Shown: positions 35,256 to 44,761, numbered from the stretch's first letter. The stretch: 64,000 nucleotides of DNA from Alphaproteobacteria bacterium (GCA_022819905.1 JAJEGJ010000104.1:124001-188000); one strand, 5' to 3'. Translations and numbers: made by a program. The notes: generated by a model from the letters alone, not told the origin.

Positions 35256-36773
35256 ATGGGCCATGTTTGGCTAAGCGAGCGGGAGCAGGCGCTGGTCGAT
35301 GGAGCCGAAAAGCTCGATCTCGATCTCCCGGTCCCGACGCAGATTGTCTCCAACGGGGAGTATCTACCCCCGAAGCAGTCTGAAACCCAGAAACGCGTCG
35401 AGCAGCGAATGCTCGACCTTGCCGAGGAGAACGCGAAATACCTCGGCATGAGCCGGCGTGCGTTCATGCACACGAGCTGCGGTATGGCGACTGCGTTCCT
35501 CGCCATGAACGAGATTTATGGCGGTGGGGTCTTCCAGGTCAGCGACGCGGAAGCACGCGACCCCGAGATGATGAGCGAGCGCGACAAGGCGTTGTCGGGC
35601 CAGTTCATTCTGGATGACCAGACCCACTTCCTGCGTGACGACTTCGCACACGAAGCCATCCTCGGTCTGGGCGAGTTTGCCGCAGAGCATTGGAACCCGA
35701 AGCTGAAGGAAGAAGGCCTCAGCCTCGCGCGGTACAAGTTCGAGAACTACATCCGCGAGCTCTGGTACACCAGTGACACGAAAATGGCGCTGCTTTCGGG
35801 CGCGCCGTTCGACGACCCGACCTGGTGGCTCCTGTCCAACGAGCAGATCACGGCCGCCCGTGACCTGGTGAACGACTTTGCCGGCGCGCGGCGGATGCTC
35901 GCGCACAGCGTCATCACGCCAGGCCAGCCAGGCTGGATGGATGCGGTTGACCAGGCGATCGAAACGCTTCAACCCGAGTCATGGAAGTCCTACACGATCG
36001 GTGACCCGCTGTCGCCGTCGAAGTACCCGTGGCGCCTGGACGATGAAGAGATCATGTACCCCTTCTACGAGAAGTCGCTGAAGGCGGGCATCAACACGAT
36101 CTGCACGCACAAGGGCCTGCTGCCTCCGGACTACGAGGTGTCATTCCCGGGCGTGTGGCAGTACGCGACCCTGGACGACCTTCCGCAGGCGGCCAAGGAC
36201 TGGCCGGACATGAACTTCGTGATCTACCACTCCGGTCTGCGGCCGTTCCTTGAGTTGCCCGACCAGGCCTGGAAGGAGTTCGAGGAGTCCGGCGGCGAGA
36301 TCAAGTGGGTGACCGACCTCACCCGCATCCCGGAAGAGCACGGTGTCTCCAACGTCTACGGCGAGATCGGAACGTCGTTCGCGAACTCCGCAGTGGCGCA
36401 CCCGCGCTTCTCGGCTGCCCTGATGGGCACGCTCGTCCGCGACCTCGGTGCCGACCACGTGATCTGGGGATCGGACACGGTCTGGTACGGATCGCCGCAG
36501 TGGCAGATCGAGGCCATGCGTCGGCTCGAGGTGCCCGAGGACATGCGTGCGAAGTACAACATGCCGTCTCTGGGCGGGCCGAACAGCCTGACCAAGCAGG
36601 CCATCTTCGGGTTGAACGCCGCCCGTCTCTACGACGTGGGCGTGCAGTCAGCATCCGAGATGCCGGACATGCCGGACTTCTCCGAGGACCGGCTGGCGCA
36701 ACTGGCGCAGCAGTTCCGGGAGGAGGGCGGAGTACCGTCCAACAAGCGGTACGGCTACGTCCGCACCGCCTGA
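35256..36773 (+). CDS. Amidohydrolase family 2 protein with Tat-like internal segment
   Basis: A 505-residue protein. Residues 35-55 hold MLDLAEENAKYLGMSRRAF; SRRAFMHTSCGMATAFLA further on resembles a Tat motif with a hydrophobic stretch, displaced from the N-terminus. The remainder is an amidohydrolase-2 TIM barrel with LDDQTHF (where HxH is usual), INTICTHKGL, VIYHSGLRP and HVIWGSDTVWYGSPQWQIE. The last holds the conserved Asp. GGAGGAGG precedes the ATG at 35256. Related enzymes are decarboxylases or hydrolases of aromatic and lactone substrates. It is monocistronic with a strong terminator. Confidence 0.85.
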   Translation: MGHVWLSEREQALVDGAEKLDLDLPVPTQIVSNGEYLPPKQSETQKRVEQRMLDLAEENAKYLGMSRRAFMHTSCGMATAFLAMNEIYGGGVFQVSDAEARDPEMMSERDKALSGQFILDDQTHFLRDDFAHEAILGLGEFAAEHWNPKLKEEGLSLARYKFENYIRELWYTSDTKMALLSGAPFDDPTWWLLSNEQITAARDLVNDFAGARRMLAHSVITPGQPGWMDAVDQAIETLQPESWKSYTIGDPLSPSKYPWRLDDEEIMYPFYEKSLKAGINTICTHKGLLPPDYEVSFPGVWQYATLDDLPQAAKDWPDMNFVIYHSGLRPFLELPDQAWKEFEESGGEIKWVTDLTRIPEEHGVSNVYGEIGTSFANSAVAHPRFSAALMGTLVRDLGADHVIWGSDTVWYGSPQWQIEAMRRLEVPEDMRAKYNMPSLGGPNSLTKQAIFGLNAARLYDVGVQSASEMPDMPDFSEDRLAQLAQQFREEGGVPSNKRYGYVRTA

Positions 36774-36788
36774 GAAGGTTTGCTTCTG

Positions 36789-36821
36789 GGGGAGCGCGGA
36801 ATTCCCGCGCTCCCCTTCTTT
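36789..36821 (+). terminator. Intrinsic terminator of the amidohydrolase gene
   Basis: A perfect 11-bp stem (GGGGAGCGCGG with CCGCGCTCCCC) and 5-base loop, followed by TTCTTTCTT. It begins 15 bases after the amidohydrolase stop. This is the classical arrangement. Confidence 0.85.
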
Positions 36822-36897
36822 CTTGCGATGCCTGGGTCAGAACGCGCCCCGCCTTTAATGCCGGGCGGCGATCGACGCGGGCATCTGGAAGGGCATT

Positions 36898-37416
36898 ATG
36901 CGTAAGTTACTGATTGCGACAGGTTTTCTCGTTGGTTCGTTCGCGGCTTCCGCGGCGCAGGCCGACATCGTGTCGGTGAAGGGCGAGGAGGCCCGGCTGT
37001 ATTTCCAAGGGCTGTACCCGGCGTACATCCTGTTCCTAAAGGGTGGAATCCCCGAAGACACGCCAGATGCCTGGGTCGACCAGCCTTACATGGCCGTCCT
37101 GGATGTGCAGGGCGGTCCCGAAGCGGGGAAGAGCGTCATCCTCCATCTGGTAACGACCAGCGAACGCAGCCCGCAACCCGAGTGGTGCGTAACCGAAGGT
37201 GCTGGTGAGTTCGGAGGCCATGGCCCAACCTGCATCAACTCCGATGCGCCGAAATCCATGAACCAGCTGCGTTTCAAGGTGAAGGTCCGGTACGCGAACG
37301 AGGCGGAGAACCTTCCCGCTGAGTTACAGGACCGCGATTGGGCGGAATACCCGGAACTACCGGGACGCCGCGAAAGCGAGGTGTTCGGCCCGGCTGAACT
37401 CCATATCGTCCGTTAA
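36898..37416 (+). CDS. Secreted hypothetical protein
   Basis: A 172-residue protein with a clear signal peptide (LLIATGFLVGSFAASAAQA|DI). The mature protein has two cysteines (WCVTEGAG, GPTCINSD) likely to pair, and beta-rich segments such as NQLRFKVKVRYANEAENLP. GGAAGG precedes the ATG. It is flanked by terminators on both sides and so is probably a single-gene unit. I do not recognise a family. Confidence 0.7.
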   Translation: MRKLLIATGFLVGSFAASAAQADIVSVKGEEARLYFQGLYPAYILFLKGGIPEDTPDAWVDQPYMAVLDVQGGPEAGKSVILHLVTTSERSPQPEWCVTEGAGEFGGHGPTCINSDAPKSMNQLRFKVKVRYANEAENLPAELQDRDWAEYPELPGRRESEVFGPAELHIVR

Positions 37417-37445
37417 GAGCGGTATTCAACTCGTTGTCATGACGC

Positions 37446-37473
37446 GCCCCGGAAGGCCAACGCCTTCCGGGGC
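37446..37473 (+). terminator. Terminator hairpin after secreted hypothetical gene
   Basis: A perfect 12-bp stem (GCCCCGGAAGGC with GCCTTCCGGGGC) with a CAAC loop, 29 bases after the gene stop. Only a weak T-rich tail (ATTCATT) follows. Confidence 0.65.
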
Positions 37474-37629
37474 GGCATTCATTGTCGCAACCCATCCGGT
37501 TGAGCTGCTGTCCGCCCATTGCCGATGACGGTTCCGTCAGTGCGGGATGCGGCGGCTTGTTGCCGGACCTGTCATTCCTTTGGGCCTTGATGGACCTGCG
37601 GGTCTGATCGGCTGCGCTGGCACCCGCGA

Positions 37630-38373
37630 ATGCCGCAACACGAAAAGCCGTCAACCTCATCGGAGCTGACCGACAGCGGCAGCTCCGTGTATTCCTCGGC
37701 CCGTGACCTCTCTCAACCGGCGATGAGCCTTGCCCGCGAACTCTCGTTCGGGGCGCGGCTCAAGATGGAGGGACTCCATCTGCTCTCCACGCTGCCCGAC
37801 CGCAGCGTTCCCGTGGTTTTCTTTGATCCGCAGTACCGCGGTGTGCTGGAGCATCTGTCGTACGGCAACGAAGGCGAGACACGGGGCAGTCCCCGTCGTG
37901 CCTTGCGTCAGATGACGGGAGAAATCCCCGAATTCGTGCGGGAGATCGGTCGCGTGCTGATGCCCAGCGGCCACCTGTTCCTGTGGATGGACAAGTTCCA
38001 CCTCTGTTCGGGCTTTGCAGACTGGATTGCCGGGACGCGGCTTGAGGTCGTCGACATGATTACCTGGAGCAAGCAGAAGCTGGGGATGGGGTACCGCTCA
38101 CGTCGAGTGGGGGAACATCTGGTGGTGCTGCAGCAACCGCCTCGTCGAGCCAAGGGGGTCTGGACCCGACACGACATCCCGGACGTCTGGGTTGAGCCCG
38201 TGGCAAAGAGCCGGCACACCCATCGCAAACCGGTAGGCCTCCAGGCCGCTTTGATCGAGGCGGTGAGCAATCCGGGCGATGTGATCGTCGATCCTGCGGC
38301 CGGGTCATTCTCCGTTCTGGAAGCCTGCAAGCTGACGGATCGGCGCTTCTTGGGCTGCGATATCAACGGCTAG
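37630..38373 (+). CDS. Solitary site-specific DNA methyltransferase (N4/N6 type)
   Basis: A 247-residue amino-methyltransferase of the beta-like order: catalytic motif IV first, AdoMet-binding motif I last. Motif IV reads VVFFDPQYRG (residues 62-71), a DPQY variant of DPPY. RVLMPSGHLFLWMDKFHLC follows, and motif I is VDPAAGSFSVLEACKLTDRR near the C-terminus. PVAKSRHTHRKPVGLQAALI corresponds to the usual HPT/KP-x-L element. No restriction nuclease lies beside it, so it is an orphan regulator-like or phage-derived methylase. The true start might be the ATG 31 codons in. Confidence 0.82.
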   Translation: MPQHEKPSTSSELTDSGSSVYSSARDLSQPAMSLARELSFGARLKMEGLHLLSTLPDRSVPVVFFDPQYRGVLEHLSYGNEGETRGSPRRALRQMTGEIPEFVREIGRVLMPSGHLFLWMDKFHLCSGFADWIAGTRLEVVDMITWSKQKLGMGYRSRRVGEHLVVLQQPPRRAKGVWTRHDIPDVWVEPVAKSRHTHRKPVGLQAALIEAVSNPGDVIVDPAAGSFSVLEACKLTDRRFLGCDING

Positions 38374-38390
38374 CCTCGGAATTCGGTTGC

Positions 38391-38424
38391 GGGCTTCCGC
38401 CCGGCCCCTGACGGGCGAAGGCCG
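38391..38424 (+). terminator. Possible terminator of the methyltransferase gene
   Basis: GGCTTCCGCCCG and CGGGCGAAGGCC form an imperfect stem around an 8-base loop, 18 bases after the methyltransferase stop, with further outer complementarity. There is no T tract. Confidence 0.35.
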
Positions 38425-38619
38425 AACCCGCACCTGCCGGCTGTCGTGACGGTGCTCAAGGGATGAACGGATGCTCAATCGCAGCAGCCGGCGGCGCAAT
38501 GCTCCGACAACCGGGCGGCCGCGAGATGCCTCCGCTCCCTAGCCAGGGATTCCCCCTGGTGTTTCCGAGGCATCTTTGCGGAACGCCCGGTCATCCAACC
38601 GCCGGCACCCCGCTGCGGC

Positions 38620-39432
38620 TTACCGACCGGTAAATCGTGGTTCGCGCTTCTCGGCAAAGCAGGCGACGCCTTCCTTGAAGTCCTCACTGGAAAAGCTCTT
38701 CTCCATTTCTCGGTCCGCGATCGCCAACGCCTCGTCGAGGCCGTCTCCCAGAGCCTCCCAGAGTTGGCGCTTCATGATCCGCGTCGACCGCGGAGAGACT
38801 TGCGTGGCGAGCATGGTGGCGTAGCTGTTGACTGACGGCAGCAGTTCGTCCGCCTTGAATGCAGCATTGACCAAGCCCAACTGGGCCGCTTCCGTGCCGG
38901 AGATGCGGCGGGCAGACAGCAGGATGTCCTGCGCTCTCGCGATCCCCACAAGGCGAGGCAGCAGCCAACTGATTCCGTGCTCGGCGACCAGGCCTCGGCG
39001 ACTGAACGCGCTCGAGAATACGGCCTCTTCGGCGGCGAAGCGGAGATCACACCAAAGCGCAAGCACCAGACCCAGCCCCGCTGCCGGACCGTTGATCGCC
39101 GCGATGATCGGCTGCGGTACCGTGGGAAACCAGGTATGGGCGCCCTGAAACCCCTTGGGCGCACCGGGATCGAATGGCGCGGGCTTGCCGCTGGAGCCCC
39201 CTGAGTCCGAATCGATCGCCTGAAGGGCTTCGATGTCCGCGCCGGCGCAGAAGCCCCGCCCGGCTCCGGTCAAGATGATCACGCGGATCTCGCGATCGTC
39301 GGCAAGGGTTCGAAAGCAGGTTCGGAGTTCCTGACTCATGCGCGGAGTCCACGCGTTCAGTCGGTCCGGTCTGTTCAGCGTGACGGTGGCGATGCCGCGT
39401 TCGGCGCGCACGAGAATTTGCTCAAAGGTCAT
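38620..39432 (-). CDS. Enoyl-CoA hydratase/isomerase family protein
   Basis: A 270-residue crotonase-fold enzyme. The N-terminus is GIATVTLNRPDRLNAWTPRM. The first oxyanion element is ILTGAGRGFCAGADI and the second is INGPAAGLGLVLALWCDLRF. The active-site region is SRRGLVAEHGISWLLPRLVG, with Glu in the E144-like position, and the C-terminus is FSSEDFKEGVACFAEKREPR. It hydrates or isomerises acyl-CoA intermediates in the cytosol. It is transcribed alone; the nearest acyl-CoA dehydrogenase is 3.5 kb away. Confidence 0.92.
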   Translation of the reverse strand: MTFEQILVRAERGIATVTLNRPDRLNAWTPRMSQELRTCFRTLADDREIRVIILTGAGRGFCAGADIEALQAIDSDSGGSSGKPAPFDPGAPKGFQGAHTWFPTVPQPIIAAINGPAAGLGLVLALWCDLRFAAEEAVFSSAFSRRGLVAEHGISWLLPRLVGIARAQDILLSARRISGTEAAQLGLVNAAFKADELLPSVNSYATMLATQVSPRSTRIMKRQLWEALGDGLDEALAIADREMEKSFSSEDFKEGVACFAEKREPRFTGR

Positions 39433-39706
39433 CGGAATAGCCTGTTGCGGAGATAAGGAATGGGGTCCCCACGATCCACGATCCTCTCATGGGATTGCCT
39501 TGGGCGGTACGGGGACAGCCTGCGTCGGCGATGTTAGCAAGACGCGGGAACGGCAAAGCCTCGCGCAACGATACCGGCGCTCCTGCCGAGCAGTCGGCTG
39601 TCGCACAGCGGACTGCGTGCGCGGCAATCCCCTACCGGATGAGTTCGGCAGCGCGCCGCGCCGACGGTGCGCGCGAGATCATGGGCAATTGCACGCGATC
39701 GTTGTT

Positions 39707-40903
39707 TCAGGCCGAACAGCCGGGCTCCGGTGCGATCACTCCCAGTCGCTCCACAATCTCGAGACCGCTGCCACTTCCGCGCGCTGCGACAATGCCCAGA
39801 TGGGCATGATGCGACTCGGCGTCGATGGTCACGGGTCCCGTAGCGCTGTCGAACGTCAGTCCCTTGAGGCCGTCCAGTACGGCGGGGGCGTGTGCCTCGC
39901 CAGACCGTTCTGCGGCAGCGGCAACGGCAGCAAGTGCGAGGTAGTGGGTATAGGCGTAGTAGGTTGCCGGGACGTCAGTTCCGCCAAGCCGGTTCATCCG
40001 CGCGACAAGGTCAGGCACGCCGCCGCCGGAGTCGCTTGCAACGAACGGAGTGACCGTTGCGACCTGCGACGCTTCGGCCGCGGGGAGCTGGCGGGCATGC
40101 ATCTCGTTGAAGCCGACCCAGCCAAACTTGATTCGCTCAAGCAGTCCTAACTCACGGGCCTGTTGGACGAAATGCACCCCGGGAACGCGGGGGACGCAGA
40201 ACAGGACGGTGTCGGCTCCGGTATCGGCGATCCAACGAATGATGGGTCGGAACTTCTGCTCTTCAATGGGGGTCAGTGCCTGACCGGTAACGGACCCGTT
40301 GAAGCTGTAGATAACCTTGAGGATTGCCTGCCGGAAGCTGGACAACTGCCAGCTGGAATAGGTCCCGATCAGAAAATAGCTTCGTCCCGTGCCGCCATCG
40401 AGATGGCGCACCAGCGAAAAAATGTCCTGATTGGGTGTCGGTCCAACCGAAAAGAAGTTGTCGGCGCAAAACAACCCCTCGTTGTTCGTAGCTGAAACTA
40501 CCGGGACGCCCAGCTCGCCGAAGGCCCGGGCAGCCGTTTTTCGGCCGGCCGCGATGAACGGGCCGATGGCGGCAGCGACGTTCTCCTCGCGCACAAGCCG
40601 TGCGCAGGTCTCGGCAAGTCCGCGCGGGGTGGTGCCCGTGTCCGCGTAAACGATCTCAATCGGCCTGCCGAGAACCCCGCCGGCGCCGTTCACGGCGTCT
40701 GCTGCGGTTTCGAGGCCGAGGCGCATCTGCGCCGCGTGACGGTCGAGACCACCGGTCAACGGGAGCAACGCACCCACTCGGAGCGACGCGCTTTGCCCGA
40801 GGGCCGGAATCGGAAACAGACTTGCGGCGGCACTTGCGGTGAGCCCGGCGACAACGGTTCGGCGATCGAGAGGGCATGTGCCCGGTGTGACCTTCATGCG
40901 CAT
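39707..40903 (-). CDS. ABC transporter substrate-binding protein (branched-chain amino acid/amide type)
   Basis: A 398-residue type I periplasmic binding protein with a Tat-like signal (DRRTVVAGLTASAAASLFPI, cleavage near ALG|QS). The core starts LRVGALLPLTGGLDRHAAQM and has GVLGRPIEIVYADTGTTPRG and FFSVGPTPNQDIFSLVRHL. It resembles the AmiC/UrtA/FmdD amide- and urea-binding group more than LivK. No permease or ATPase genes adjoin it, so it is an orphan binding protein, perhaps sensory or served by a transporter elsewhere. Confidence 0.87.
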   Translation of the reverse strand: MRMKVTPGTCPLDRRTVVAGLTASAAASLFPIPALGQSASLRVGALLPLTGGLDRHAAQMRLGLETAADAVNGAGGVLGRPIEIVYADTGTTPRGLAETCARLVREENVAAAIGPFIAAGRKTAARAFGELGVPVVSATNNEGLFCADNFFSVGPTPNQDIFSLVRHLDGGTGRSYFLIGTYSSWQLSSFRQAILKVIYSFNGSVTGQALTPIEEQKFRPIIRWIADTGADTVLFCVPRVPGVHFVQQARELGLLERIKFGWVGFNEMHARQLPAAEASQVATVTPFVASDSGGGVPDLVARMNRLGGTDVPATYYAYTHYLALAAVAAAAERSGEAHAPAVLDGLKGLTFDSATGPVTIDAESHHAHLGIVAARGSGSGLEIVERLGVIAPEPGCSA

Positions 40904-41090
40904 TCCTTCCGGGGGCTCGCGGCGAACCCATCACCTGACGTGCGGGCAGAGGACTTGATCCTAACAGCACCGATACCGGCGGAGTGGAGGACTGGGTCGC
41001 GGACAGCGTGACCCGGAATGGCGGTCGCAGCCTGCAATGCACCGGTCCGAGTACCGGCGGCGGACCGGCAGGAGCGTCGCCCCGCAGCCC

Positions 41091-42509
41091 TCACGTGGAG
41101 GCCGGCGCCGCGCCCTCGACGTCCTTTCGGAACAGCCGCACCTGCGCACCGGTCAGCATGTCCCGGAGTTTTCCGCGTATCAGCCAGAGACACAGCAACG
41201 AAGGCGTGACCATCAGCGTGGTGATGACGAAGAACGTGCCCCAGTCGCCGTCGAGGTAGTCGACCAGCGTGCCGGATGACGCAGCGAACAGAGTCCTGCC
41301 CGCGGTACCAATTGACGCGAGCAGCGCATACTGTGTTGCTGTGTACGTGCGATCCACCAGCATTGAGATGAAGGCGACAAAGGTGACGGTCGCGAACGCA
41401 CTCGTGAGATCGTCCATGACCACCGCGGCTGCAAACAGCAGTTCCGACTTTCCGGTCCAGGCGAGGGCTGCGAACATCAGGTTGGTCAGCGCCATGGCGA
41501 TGCCCGCTGCGAACATCGCCCGCACGAGTCCGATCCGGATCGCGCACAATCCTCCGAGCACGGTGAACAGGACCGTCGTGATCCATCCCAGCCCCTTGGA
41601 ATACACGGCGATGTCGGACTTGGAGAAGCCGATTTCCTTGTAGAACACGAGCGACATGCGGCCCATGAACGCTTCGCCGATCTTGAACAGAAACACGAAC
41701 CCCAGCACGGCGGCGGCGATCGCGAACCCGTTCCGGCGAAAGAAACTCAGCAATGGGCCAGTCACGGTACCGGCCAGCCAGGAACCGGCTCGGCCAAACT
41801 GCCCCGGGAGTGCCAAGCGACCGGCCACGAGTTTCTCGTCGGCAGCCTGCGCTTTGGCCCTTGCTTCGGGGGGTGGTTCGCTCACGAACATCAGCCCGAT
41901 GTTGCAGAGAATGACGACGATGCCGAGGACGAGAAACGTCGCTTGCCAGTAGTTCTCGAACCCGGCCGCCTGAAAACCTGCCGCCGTCTCCAGGGCAACC
42001 ACGCCGCCGAGCTTGTAGCCCGTCCACCACCCGACGACGGCCGTCGCCGCGCCAGCCGCCATGGTTTCGCCTTCCGTGGTTCCGATCTGCTCGATTCTCA
42101 GGGCGTCGATGGTGATGTCTTGCGTCGCGGAAGCGACGGCAATGACGAGGCCGATGGCGATGACGCCGCCGAGATTCGCCGACGGATCGACCGCGCTCCA
42201 TGCGACGAGGCACACAAGGATGACTGCCTGAAGAACGACGATCCAGGCGCGACGGTGTCCCAGCCTGGCCGACAACCAGGGTATTCGGATCCGGTCGATA
42301 AACGGCGCCCAAAGAAAGTTGAACGCGTAGACGCCAAAGATGAGGCCCGCCCAGCCGATTGTTGTCCGGCTCAGGCCGTCCTCCTTCAACCACAGGCTGA
42401 GGGCGCTTCCAATCAGCACCCACGGAAATCCACTGATGATGCCGAGCAGGAAAATGCGGCCCATGCGCCGCTCAAGGTAGGTGGCCAGTGATGCGCGAAT
42501 GCTTGGCAT
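41091..42509 (-). CDS. ampG: AmpG-like MFS permease
   Basis: A 472-residue transporter of the major facilitator superfamily. The AmpG-type start is SIRASLATYLERRMGRIFLL then GIISGFPWVLIGSALSLWLK. ATQDITIDALRIEQ is the AmpG family hallmark and YTATQYALLASIGTAGRTLF a late helix motif. AmpG imports GlcNAc-anhydromuropeptides for cell-wall recycling. The ATG at 42509 gives the family N-terminus; the open frame begins 52 codons earlier. It stands alone, so the recycling role is inferred from family only. Confidence 0.87.
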   Translation of the reverse strand: MPSIRASLATYLERRMGRIFLLGIISGFPWVLIGSALSLWLKEDGLSRTTIGWAGLIFGVYAFNFLWAPFIDRIRIPWLSARLGHRRAWIVVLQAVILVCLVAWSAVDPSANLGGVIAIGLVIAVASATQDITIDALRIEQIGTTEGETMAAGAATAVVGWWTGYKLGGVVALETAAGFQAAGFENYWQATFLVLGIVVILCNIGLMFVSEPPPEARAKAQAADEKLVAGRLALPGQFGRAGSWLAGTVTGPLLSFFRRNGFAIAAAVLGFVFLFKIGEAFMGRMSLVFYKEIGFSKSDIAVYSKGLGWITTVLFTVLGGLCAIRIGLVRAMFAAGIAMALTNLMFAALAWTGKSELLFAAAVVMDDLTSAFATVTFVAFISMLVDRTYTATQYALLASIGTAGRTLFAASSGTLVDYLDGDWGTFFVITTLMVTPSLLCLWLIRGKLRDMLTGAQVRLFRKDVEGAAPAST

Positions 42510-42985
42510 GGCGTTGGTCCCAGAGTTCGATCGCGTGGCCGGCCAGGAATCGGTCGCATCGGGCCGATAGGTGATCTCGTAAGCAGCAATGCAGTATGAA
42601 CGCTTCCCGGCCGGCCGGGAACCAATCGGATCGGCGACGGGCAAGATCATCCCGGGGGAGATCATGCTCAGGCGTGGCCGCTGGCGGGACTCCGGTTCTC
42701 CGCGCGGTCCAGCCGCGCGGTGGCCGTTGCGGGAGTGGCCCGGGAACTGACCCTGCGGCGCGGCGTTGAGACCCTGCAGGCTTCAGCTCTGAGCCTGTAT
42801 CGGGCATTCACGGTACCGTCGGAGCGGCTGTTTCCCTCCGCCGAACGGCCAATGGATTGTGTCCGGACGACGGCTGCCAACCTCGTTCCAGCCACGATAT
42901 ATTGCCGGGGAGCACTGCCGTTCGCCCACGGCTCGGGTGCACTCCGAATCCCATTCACCGACGAATTGTTCCGAAGGAGGCCTCC
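42510..42985. other. Divergent intergenic region
   Basis: 476 bases between ampG (leftward) and an acyl-CoA dehydrogenase (rightward). The right end carries AAGGAGG before the dehydrogenase ATG. An AT-rich patch, ATATATTG near 42896-42903, is a possible -10 region for that gene. I see no additional gene. Confidence 0.35.
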
Positions 42986-44761
42986 ATGGCCGAATACCGG
43001 GCTCCGCTCGCCGATCTCCAGTTTGCATTGAACGATATCGCTGATCTTCATGCGATTCCCGACAGCAACGGTGCAACGCCGGAGCTCGTTGAACAGGTAC
43101 TGACCGAGGCGGGACGGTTCGCCAGTGACGTGCTGGCGCCGCTGAACCAGTCCGGCGACCTCTCCGGCGCGCGGATCGAGAACGGCGTGGTGAGGGTTCC
43201 GGACGGCTTCGCCGACGCGTACGGACGGTTCGTGGACGGAGGTTGGAACGCTGTGTGCGGGCCGACCGCTTGGGGCGGGCAGGGGTTGCCGTGGGTCGTG
43301 AGCACTGCCCTAAGTGAAATCTGGCAGTCGTCCAACATGTCGCTCGCAAATTGCATGATGTTGACCCAGGGGGCGGTGGAACTTCTCGCGCACCACGGCA
43401 CCGACGCGCAGAAACGGGCCTACCTGCCGAAGCTCATCAGCGGTGAATGGTCGGGGACGATGAACCTCACGGAACCGCACGCCGGATCGGATCTCGGGCG
43501 GCTGCAGACGCGGGCGGAGCGGGCCAACGGCGCCTGGAAGCTGCGCGGGCAGAAGATCTTCATCACCTTCGGTGACCACGACATGTGCGACAACATCGTG
43601 CACCTGGTCTTGGGCCGACTGCCGGATGCCCCTGCTGGAGTGCGGGGCATTTCGCTGTTCCTGGTCTCCAAGCGCGATGTGCTGGAGGACGGCTCGCTCG
43701 GCGCCCACAACGACGTGCGGGTCAATTCGCTTGAACACAAGCTGGGCCAGATGGGCTCACCGACCTGCGTCCTCATGTACGGGGACGAACACGGTGCACG
43801 CGCCGAACTCGTCGGAGAGCCGCACGGCGGCCTCAAGACGATGTTCACGATGATGAATCACGCGCGGCTCAACGTCGGCATCCAGGGCGTCGCAATCGCC
43901 GAGCGCGCCTTCCAGCAGGCACTGGAGTATGCGCGGACCCGGGTCCAGGGATCGCCCATCGAGGAGCCACGCGCGGACGCCGTCGAGATTATCCGCCATC
44001 CGGACGTCCGGCGGATGATCATGGACATGAAGGCCAAGACAGAAGCCGCCCGGGCCCTGGCAATCGTGACGGCGGAGGCGCTCGACCTTGCCCGGGCGCA
44101 TCCGGACCCCGGCGTGCGGGAGCGCTCCGCGCTTCGTGCCGAGCTCCTGGTTCCCGTGGTGAAAGGCTGGGGTACAGACCGGGGCGTCGATGTCGCGTCG
44201 ACGGCGATCCAGGTGCACGGAGGCATGGGGTACATCGAGGAGACCGGGGCTGCCCAGCACTATCGCGATGCGCGAATCCTGCCCATTTACGAGGGTACCA
44301 ACGGGATCCAGGCGCTGGACATGCTGCGCCGGAAGCTGCATCTCGGGGACGGCGAGCCGTTCCGGGAATTGGTGTCCGACATCCAAGCTGTTGCAACGCA
44401 ACTGGCCGACAGCCCGGGCGAAGATCTGCCGGCGATTGGCAGGCACCTCGCGACTGCCGCCGCTGCGACGGGCGAGGCCGGAACGTGGCTCACCGGGAAG
44501 TTCTGGGACGATCCCCGCGCTGCAGCCGCCGGTGCAACACCGTTCCTGGAATTGCTGGGCTTCACGACGGGCGGCTGGACCATGGGGCGTGCCGCCATCC
44601 GGGCGGCGGAGCGGATCCGCTCCGGTGAGACCGATCCGTTCCTCGGTACGAAAATCCAGACCGCTCGATACTTTGCTGAGATGCACCTGCCGACGGCGGC
44701 GGCCCTGGCGGGACCAATCCGAGCCGCCGGCAACACCGTGGATGCAGCGGCAGCAGCCTGA
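42986..44761 (+). CDS. Acyl-CoA dehydrogenase (long DmdC/FadE-like type)
   Basis: A 591-residue flavoprotein of the long acyl-CoA dehydrogenase branch that includes 3-methylmercaptopropionyl-CoA dehydrogenase (DmdC). Landmarks are MNLTEPHAGSDLGRLQTRAE, RGQKIFITFGDHDMCDNIVH, MMNHARLNVGIQGVAIAERA and QVHGGMGYIEETGAAQHYRD. RILPIYEGTNGIQALDM contains the catalytic Glu. A C-terminal extension is typical of this branch. AAGGAGG precedes the ATG six to seven bases away. The substrate may be MMPA-CoA in DMSP breakdown or another branched or short acyl-CoA; no dmdB or dmdD is adjacent. Confidence 0.88.
   Translation: MAEYRAPLADLQFALNDIADLHAIPDSNGATPELVEQVLTEAGRFASDVLAPLNQSGDLSGARIENGVVRVPDGFADAYGRFVDGGWNAVCGPTAWGGQGLPWVVSTALSEIWQSSNMSLANCMMLTQGAVELLAHHGTDAQKRAYLPKLISGEWSGTMNLTEPHAGSDLGRLQTRAERANGAWKLRGQKIFITFGDHDMCDNIVHLVLGRLPDAPAGVRGISLFLVSKRDVLEDGSLGAHNDVRVNSLEHKLGQMGSPTCVLMYGDEHGARAELVGEPHGGLKTMFTMMNHARLNVGIQGVAIAERAFQQALEYARTRVQGSPIEEPRADAVEIIRHPDVRRMIMDMKAKTEAARALAIVTAEALDLARAHPDPGVRERSALRAELLVPVVKGWGTDRGVDVASTAIQVHGGMGYIEETGAAQHYRDARILPIYEGTNGIQALDMLRRKLHLGDGEPFRELVSDIQAVATQLADSPGEDLPAIGRHLATAAAATGEAGTWLTGKFWDDPRAAAAGATPFLELLGFTTGGWTMGRAAIRAAERIRSGETDPFLGTKIQTARYFAEMHLPTAAALAGPIRAAGNTVDAAAAA

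Noticed and set aside
40894-42423. 509-codon minus-strand frame overlapping ampG
   Set aside because: Different frame of the same strand as ampG; arginine- and glycine-rich with no motifs, while ampG has family hallmarks.
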